A stretch of 18,628 bases of DNA from Amphritea sp. (lineage in GTDB: Bacteria; Pseudomonadota; Gammaproteobacteria; Pseudomonadales; Balneatricaceae): assembly GCA_018067325.1 (NCBI GenBank), contig JAGPUU010000279.1, positions 1 through 18,628 on the forward strand, in the 5' to 3' direction. The notes under the pieces are model-generated. The model searched no databases, had not been told where the DNA came from, and saw only the letters and a program-made list of their open reading frames with translations. Position 1 is the stretch's first letter. Each line of letters starts with the position of its first letter. The position numbers and the translations under genes were made by a program. Below are positions 15,137 to 18,628 of this stretch, piece by piece.

Positions 15137-15721
15137 TCAGCTACTGCACACCGCTTGATTTAGGGGCTCATGTTCACGGCAGATAAGCTCTATGTCTGGA
15201 CGACTAAGTGCTTCGTTTGTTAATCCACACATATATTTATCATCAGAATGTTTAATGTTGTGACGGCAGGTAGAACATTGGCCAAATGTTTTGAAGTTAT
15301 TTGCATGCTGCATATTTCGGAGCAAGCAATGCAACGAGGCTTCGATAGACGTCGTCTCTTCCTGACTTAACTGCTTGCTCGCTGACTCCAGCAATGGAGA
15401 AGGCAATATGCTGTGAACCAGTTCTAATCCTATTTTTGTTACCGACAGATGAGTCACTCGTTTATCGGCTTTATCAGGCGTTTTCTCAATTAGTCCTTTT
15501 TTCTCAAGAACTTTAAGCGTTTGCGAGACTGAACCTTTTGTTTGTCCAAGATACTCAGTAACCCCCATAGGCGTATCGGAATAACGATTACAGATTGACA
15601 AGTAATGCAGGGCTTCGAATTGCACCGGCTGTAAACCATGTTGATACAAAAGGCTGCGAGACTCTGCGCGCAGCAAGCTCGCCATGCGCTCTAGTAATTG
15701 TTGAGCTTTAAGAATATCCAT
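15137..15721 (-). CDS. MarR-family repressor with four-cysteine C-terminal module
   Basis: The product is 194 aa from the ATG at 15721. Residues 1-140 are a MarR winged-helix protein: dimer helices at the N-terminus, recognition region YLGQTKGSVSQTLKVLEKKGLI (57-78) and wing TPDKADKRVTHLSVT (81-95). The tail 147-185 is unusual: FGQCSTCRHN, then KYMCGLTNEALSRPDIELICREHE, giving the spacing C149-x2-C152-x12-C165-x15-C181 with several histidines. This looks like a metal or Fe-S site or a thiol switch, which is inference. It is divergent from a secreted protein/redoxin operon and has inverted repeats at both promoters, so autoregulation and control of that operon are likely. A TTG seven codons upstream lies before the predicted transcription start and is rejected. 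Confidence 0.85.
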   Translation of the reverse strand: MDILKAQQLLERMASLLRAESRSLLYQHGLQPVQFEALHYLSICNRYSDTPMGVTEYLGQTKGSVSQTLKVLEKKGLIEKTPDKADKRVTHLSVTKIGLELVHSILPSPLLESASKQLSQEETTSIEASLHCLLRNMQHANNFKTFGQCSTCRHNIKHSDDKYMCGLTNEALSRPDIELICREHEPLNQAVCSS

Positions 15722-15756
15722 ATCGATATAGTATCGAATCAAAACTTTCTTGACAA
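15721..15756 (-). promoter_or_regulatory. marR promoter with overlapping CGATA-TAG-TATCG repeat
   Basis: On the minus strand TTGTCA (15756-15751) and TACTAT (15733-15728) are separated by 17 nt. The inverted repeat CGATA-tag-TATCG (15724-15736) covers the -10 box, as expected for repression. A start seven bases after the -10 would fall exactly on the A of the marR ATG, giving a leaderless mRNA; no Shine-Dalgarno sequence precedes that ATG, which agrees. Confidence 0.6.
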
Positions 15757-15777
15757 GCCACGCTTTCCGCGTAATCT
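15750..15777 (+). promoter_or_regulatory. Promoter of the exported protein/redoxin operon
   Basis: A perfect -35 TTGACA (15750-15755) is followed after 16 nt by a weak -10, TAATCT (15772-15777). The -35 DNA overlaps the marR -35 on the other strand, so the two promoters compete for the same face. A weak -10 next to a perfect -35 and an operator suggests tight control. Confidence 0.5.
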
Positions 15778-15780
15778 TAT

Positions 15781-15799
15781 TAGTATCGAGACGATACTA
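15781..15799. promoter_or_regulatory. Probable MarR operator
   Basis: TAGTATCG-aga-CGATACTA is a perfect 8-bp inverted repeat with a 3-nt spacer, 19 bp in all. This is typical size and symmetry for a MarR dimer site. It covers the predicted start of the rightward operon. The same TATCG/CGATA half-sites recur at 15724-15736 at the marR promoter, centre to centre 60 bp away. Confidence 0.7.
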
Positions 15800-15831
15800 T
15801 TTTAAATAATACCCATAGAGAAGATCATATT

Positions 15832-16587
15832 ATGTTTACCAATAATCTTATTCTGGCAGCCACTTTAACCATTGCTGCGACATCTCCCCAGGCGCTTGCC
15901 GACGGTAACCATGCTGGCGGCATTCACGCCAAAGCAGATCAAACCGAAACGATAAAGACCTCTTTCGATATTATTCACGCCAAAATCACTACCCTAAATA
16001 ATATCGCCACTTTCCATATGAGAGTTGTTGCAGCGGCTGGAACCGATAAGCCAGCACTAACCGGGAAACTGGCTGGCAGCAATGTTTATTCCTACGTATG
16101 GCCAACAAGTCTGAATAGTGGTCTGGTTGGTTTTGAAGATAATGCGGGGATACTCTCACTTGCTGTAACGGCTCATCCGGATTTTGACGACACCCCACTC
16201 TACGATGAAAACGCCGATAATAATCCCGGCAACGACGGCAATGTTTGGCACAGCCACTGGGTTGTTCTGCAACCCAATGAACAATGCGGCAAAGGCGCAT
16301 TAGGGGTTGTTGATATACCCGAAGGCAGCTCTCCTAAGCTACCAAACACATGGCCAGGCCTACCAATACTGCTAGATAGCCCGGGGTGGAATCCAACGTT
16401 CAATAGCGATACCGTTGAAGTGAAAGTAGCTTTTGACCGATCAATAGATATCACTGATGCAAATTTTGATGGAGCGACGGCAGGCTTGCGAGTGAATAAA
16501 AGTGTGCACGCGCCCTTGCTTTGTGTTGTCGATGTAATGGACATCGCTTCCGGTAACTTGAGCTTACCCGGCAAAGTAAATCAGTAA
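15832..16587 (+). CDS. Exported protein of unknown family in the marR-linked operon
   Basis: The product is 251 aa with a Sec signal peptide (1-23, cleavage after ALA before DGNHAGG). The mature protein is beta-rich in appearance, with no membrane segment. Notable are an acidic Asn/Asp stretch (117-137, DFDDTPLYDENADNN...), which could bind calcium or another cation, then WHSHW (139-143), and only two cysteines (C152, C231), which could form a disulfide. The mature start is also His-containing (NHAGGIHAK). I do not recognise the family. It is the first gene of an operon with a thioredoxin-fold protein 32 nt downstream, under a promoter with a MarR-type operator. A periplasmic metal- or oxidant-related role is inference from context only. 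Confidence 0.75.
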   Translation: MFTNNLILAATLTIAATSPQALADGNHAGGIHAKADQTETIKTSFDIIHAKITTLNNIATFHMRVVAAAGTDKPALTGKLAGSNVYSYVWPTSLNSGLVGFEDNAGILSLAVTAHPDFDDTPLYDENADNNPGNDGNVWHSHWVVLQPNEQCGKGALGVVDIPEGSSPKLPNTWPGLPILLDSPGWNPTFNSDTVEVKVAFDRSIDITDANFDGATAGLRVNKSVHAPLLCVVDVMDIASGNLSLPGKVNQ

Positions 16588-16619
16588 TCACGCAGGTCAA
16601 CTAAACCGGAGTAAACAGT

Positions 16620-17108
16620 ATGGAAAATTATCAAAGCCACCCTTTAGCGCCACCTCTGGATACAACTGTCTGGTTCAATACACCCGAGCCACTCACTCTG
16701 GAAGAGTTAAGGGGGAAGGTAGTGGTGATTCATGCCTTTCAGATGCTATGCCCTAGCTGTGTCTTCCACGGTTTGCCCCAGGCAAAAGTAATCGATAGGC
16801 TTTATCCGCGCCAAGATGTTCAAGTCATTGGATTGCACTCTGTATTTGAACATCATGACGTCATGACTTGCGACGCATTAACCGCGTTTATTCATGAATA
16901 CCGTATTCCTTTCCCGATAGCGATTGATAGACCTTCAGACAATAAGCCTATCCCACACACCATGGCTAGCTATCAATTGCAGGGCACGCCAACACTCATT
17001 GTCATCGATAAGAATGGCCGTGTCAGGCTTAACCATTTTGGCCGAATAAGTGACCTCGAAGTAGGCAGCATCATTGGTGGTTTACTCGAAGAAAAGCTAA
17101 CTCAGTAA
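16620..17108 (+). CDS. Thioredoxin-fold (TlpA/redoxin-like) protein with CPSC motif
   Basis: The product is 162 aa. After a short N-terminal strand comes KVVVIHAFQMLCPSCVFH (33-50) with the redox pair C44-P-S-C47, then the thioredoxin core and the cis-proline loop GTPT (P124) before LIVIDKNGRVR. Length and motif order fit TlpA or AhpC/TSA-like redoxins. A third cysteine, C84, lies in the middle. There is no signal peptide or membrane anchor, unlike typical TlpA or DsbE proteins, so it should act in the cytoplasm. GGAG lies eight bases before the ATG. It is the second gene of the operon divergent from the cysteine-rich MarR protein, which makes a thiol-related role reasonable. The partner is unknown. 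Confidence 0.85.
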   Translation: MENYQSHPLAPPLDTTVWFNTPEPLTLEELRGKVVVIHAFQMLCPSCVFHGLPQAKVIDRLYPRQDVQVIGLHSVFEHHDVMTCDALTAFIHEYRIPFPIAIDRPSDNKPIPHTMASYQLQGTPTLIVIDKNGRVRLNHFGRISDLEVGSIIGGLLEEKLTQ

Positions 17109-17352
17109 GCTCTGCTGAAAACCTGAATCCACATACTAGTTTGGCATCGATGAGTACAGAGAAGATTAGGTGCTGCAGTAAAGACTGAGATTAGCGGTCA
17201 ACTGTGGCTACTGGTTATTCGGTTTTTATTTTTTAAACGTGCAAACCCGTCATAAAAGCATTGTTAATACGACAAGATGAGCCCTGTAGTATTTGAAGAA
17301 ATAGTAGCTAAGGCTACACAGTCATCGAGTCTATTCTTTGGGGAGTACGGAC
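17109..17352. other. Spacer between the redoxin operon and the cassette array
   Basis: No gene is visible. There is a T-rich tract at 17221-17236 after GGTTATTC, but I cannot draw a convincing stem before it, so a terminator for the redoxin operon is only possible. A short stem GTAGC-taag-GCTAC lies near 17305-17320. This stretch would be the chromosomal flank of the integron. Confidence 0.35.
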
Positions 17353-17406
17353 ATTTAATGCTGCCAGAAAACGTGCGAAGCATCGTTTTGACTGGCCTTG
17401 TTAAGC
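17353..17406 (-). repeat. attC-like site of the terminal cassette (degenerate R' core)
   Basis: On the minus strand the site starts with GCTTAAC (17406-17400), a perfect RYYYAAC core placed directly after the stop codon of the cassette ORF. The arms GCCAG-tc-AAAACG and CGTTTT-CTGGC pair, with two extra bases bulged on one side only, and TGC-ttc-GCA forms the tip. The far core reads ATTAAAT instead of GTTRRRY, with the first base G changed to A. Total length is 54 bp, short but within the attC range. Asymmetric bulge, core placement and orientation all agree with an integron attC site. Confidence 0.7.
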
Positions 17407-17926
17407 CTACCCAGCATTAAGCCTAATACCATAAACCTGGTATTCTCCACCCTGTACAGCAACAGTGATTTTTAGAGTTCCTGAAGTACCAAACTCACTA
17501 CTTTCAGCAAGTTTAACTACATAATACAAAACATAAATATTAGTATTGCCTTTAGTTCCTGTAAGTTCGGAATGAGTAAAGGCTCCACTTTCGACAGAGT
17601 GGAAAAACTTAGTTAACTTTTGGAATTCTAAGTCTGCAGAGTCTTTGGTGAATTGTGCCTTTGCTGCAGGACCAAACATGTTATATAGCGCATCGTAGTT
17701 TGCCGAATTAAACGCCTTAGCGAATTTGCTGTACAAGTCTTTCCTTACTTCAGAATTAACAACTGACGGGAGCTCGTGAGTTGCTGCCTTTTCTGCAACT
17801 GATACAGACTGAGTAGGCTCTTTATCAATGCCGAACCATATTGTCGCTATAAGGTTTGCTACGAGAAGAATAATTATTACTGATTGTGATACTTGCACTT
17901 ATTTGTTTCTCCGTAAAAAGGCTTAA
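17359..17926 (-). mobile_element. Integron gene cassette, last of a cassette array
   Basis: This is the interval between the predicted strand-exchange points of two same-orientation attC sites, about 568 bp. It contains one ORF (17407-17898) that nearly fills it, with a 28-nt leader and a stop codon touching the attC, the standard cassette layout. Because ORFs and attC sites point leftward, attI and the integrase should lie to the right, and this is the distal cassette. Confidence 0.68.
17407..17898 (-). CDS. Cassette-encoded membrane-anchored small protein, NTF2-like candidate
   Basis: The product is 163 aa with a GTG start at 17898, preceded by GGAG at ten bases. Residues 6-24 (SVIIILLVANLIATIWFGI) are one membrane helix or an uncleaved signal; the rest should be periplasmic. 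Residues 52-160 (DLYSKFAKAFNSANYDALYNMF..., then VLYYVVKLAESSEFGTSGTLKITV and EYQVYGIRL) have the helix-then-sheet pattern of NTF2-like/DUF3887-type domains, an assignment by pattern only. There are no cysteines. Function is unknown, as for most chromosomal cassette genes. Base composition is AT-rich compared with the housekeeping genes. It sits between two attC sites and probably has no promoter of its own. Confidence 0.8.
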   Translation of the reverse strand: MQVSQSVIIILLVANLIATIWFGIDKEPTQSVSVAEKAATHELPSVVNSEVRKDLYSKFAKAFNSANYDALYNMFGPAAKAQFTKDSADLEFQKLTKFFHSVESGAFTHSELTGTKGNTNIYVLYYVVKLAESSEFGTSGTLKITVAVQGGEYQVYGIRLNAG

Positions 17927-18028
17927 CGCCTTAATAACTGGCGTGTAGGTTGGCTTTGTTTTTGCCATGTTTTTCTTTTGCAAAAACGATGACAGCCGTA
18001 ATACGTCCAGTTGATTAACTTGTTATGT
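17921..18028 (-). repeat. attC recombination site, 108 bp
   Basis: On the minus strand the site runs from ACATAAC (18028-18022; RYYYAAC with one mismatch) to GTTAAGC (17927-17921), a perfect GTTRRRY core. The inner L boxes are AACTGG-a-CG (18012-18004) and CGCCAGTT (17943-17936). They pair except for one extra A on one side, the extrahelical base typical of attC. Further pairing is AGCC/GGCT and GTTTTTGC/GCAAAAAC (17958-17965 with 17980-17987). It lies 3' of the ORF 18145-18627 and 5' of the next cassette ORF. Confidence 0.8.
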
Positions 18029-18144
18029 ATCTTTTGATCGTGACTCCAACATACTTTTCCCACTTCTTCGTTGAACGGGGAGAAGGTGTTGAAAAAAGGC
18101 TGCAAAATGCAACACTCTTTTAAGTGTGTACAACAGTATTTAAG

Positions 18145-18627
18145 TTAAAGACCCAATAGCTGATATAAGATCCGATCTAAATGGACCTTACGCAGAAATA
18201 AACTATCAAGTATATGATGGTCTGATTTTGCAGGAATATACATTGGGTTAACTTCCCCTTTAACGGAAGGGTCCTCAAGTAAATCATTAATATCAAAATA
18301 GCTAAATTTACCTTCAGCCAACTTCTTAACTACAGAGTTAAAATAAATATGATTTGAGTATCTCTCTAAATTAGATGGGTATACTTTATTAAGAATATCT
18401 TTATAACGCGCAACTTCCGTTGGTTCTTTAATATTTTCTGTGATTATCCGCGTCGTGTATGTAATCGCTTTGTTTCTACTTTTAGTAAGTACAGATAAAT
18501 TAATCCCCTTAATACAGATTTTGCTTAAGTGAATACCTAAATCATTAGCTATTTCCATGATTGTTGATAAATACTTATCACAAAGGTCGTCAATGTAAGG
18601 CTTGTTGTCTATCTCGTCTCCTTTCAC
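18145..18627 (-). CDS. Cassette ORF of unknown function, probably cut at the window edge
   Basis: At least 160 aa are read from the right edge; the frame opens with a GTG at 18627, one base from the end, so the true start may lie outside. The protein is rich in Ile, Lys and Asn, mostly helical in appearance, and has no signal peptide or membrane helix. Segments such as ITENIKEPTEVARYKDIL and KFSYFDINDLLEDPSV match no family I know. An AAAGGAG at 18623-18617 resembles a ribosome site but has no start codon after it. The stop is followed by 116 non-coding bases and then an attC site, so this is the body of the penultimate cassette. Its AT-rich codon use differs from the chromosomal genes to the left. 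Confidence 0.65.
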   Translation of the reverse strand: MKGDEIDNKPYIDDLCDKYLSTIMEIANDLGIHLSKICIKGINLSVLTKSRNKAITYTTRIITENIKEPTEVARYKDILNKVYPSNLERYSNHIYFNSVVKKLAEGKFSYFDINDLLEDPSVKGEVNPMYIPAKSDHHILDSLFLRKVHLDRILYQLLGL

Positions 18628-18628
18628 A

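Noticed and set aside
17923..18105. Leftward 60-codon ORF (starts MQPFFNTFSPF)
   Set aside because: More than half of it is the translated attC site, it starts with TTG, and it has no family resemblance; best explained as noise in the cassette spacer.

Overview
The window looks like chromosomal DNA of a marine gammaproteobacterium. An Oceanospirillales-like relative is my best guess, from the protein families and overall style; nothing here fixes the genus. Most of it is ordinary housekeeping and accessory chromosome: hrpB (N-terminal part only), a PhnA-type zinc-ribbon protein, several small envelope or membrane proteins, a PBP7-type peptidoglycan endopeptidase (pbpG), a zinc-sensing diguanylate cyclase (dgcZ-like), an aspartate/glutamate racemase (ygeA-like) and a Yip1-family membrane protein.

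Layout. Positions 1-6321 are all read leftward: hrpB, an acidic/His-rich unknown protein, the PhnA-like protein, a two-helix membrane protein, a six-cysteine secreted protein, the overlapping pair yafV/ybdL (omega-amidase and methionine aminotransferase) and a nucleoside-gate membrane protein. Positions 6632-8698 run rightward (pbpG, dgcZ). ygeA (leftward) and the Yip1 gene (rightward) follow. mtnK and mtnA are divergent around 11474-11710. Together with ybdL and yafV they give the kinase, isomerase and final transamination/amide-hydrolysis steps of methionine salvage, but mtnB, mtnC and mtnD are not in the window.

Positions 12899-14762 hold an AT-richer pair, a GT92-like glycosyltransferase and a sulfotransferase with an extra C-terminal beta domain, read leftward. 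They probably modify surface glycans and look acquired.

Positions 15137-17108 form a compact divergent regulatory unit. A MarR-type repressor with a four-cysteine C-terminal module faces a two-gene operon encoding an exported protein of unknown family and a cytoplasmic CPSC thioredoxin-fold protein. TATCG/CGATA inverted repeats sit at both promoters, the two promoters share -35 DNA, and the marR transcript is predicted to start at its own ATG. This is my best candidate for an undescribed redox- or metal-responsive system.

Positions 17353-18628 appear to be the distal end of an integron gene-cassette array. Two attC-like recombination sites (17353-17406 and 17921-18028) have the same orientation, and each lies downstream of a leftward ORF. 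The complete cassette (about 17359-17926) encodes a membrane-anchored small protein. The last attC has a changed core base, so the terminal cassette may be fixed. The array would continue to the right, toward attI and the integrase, outside the window.
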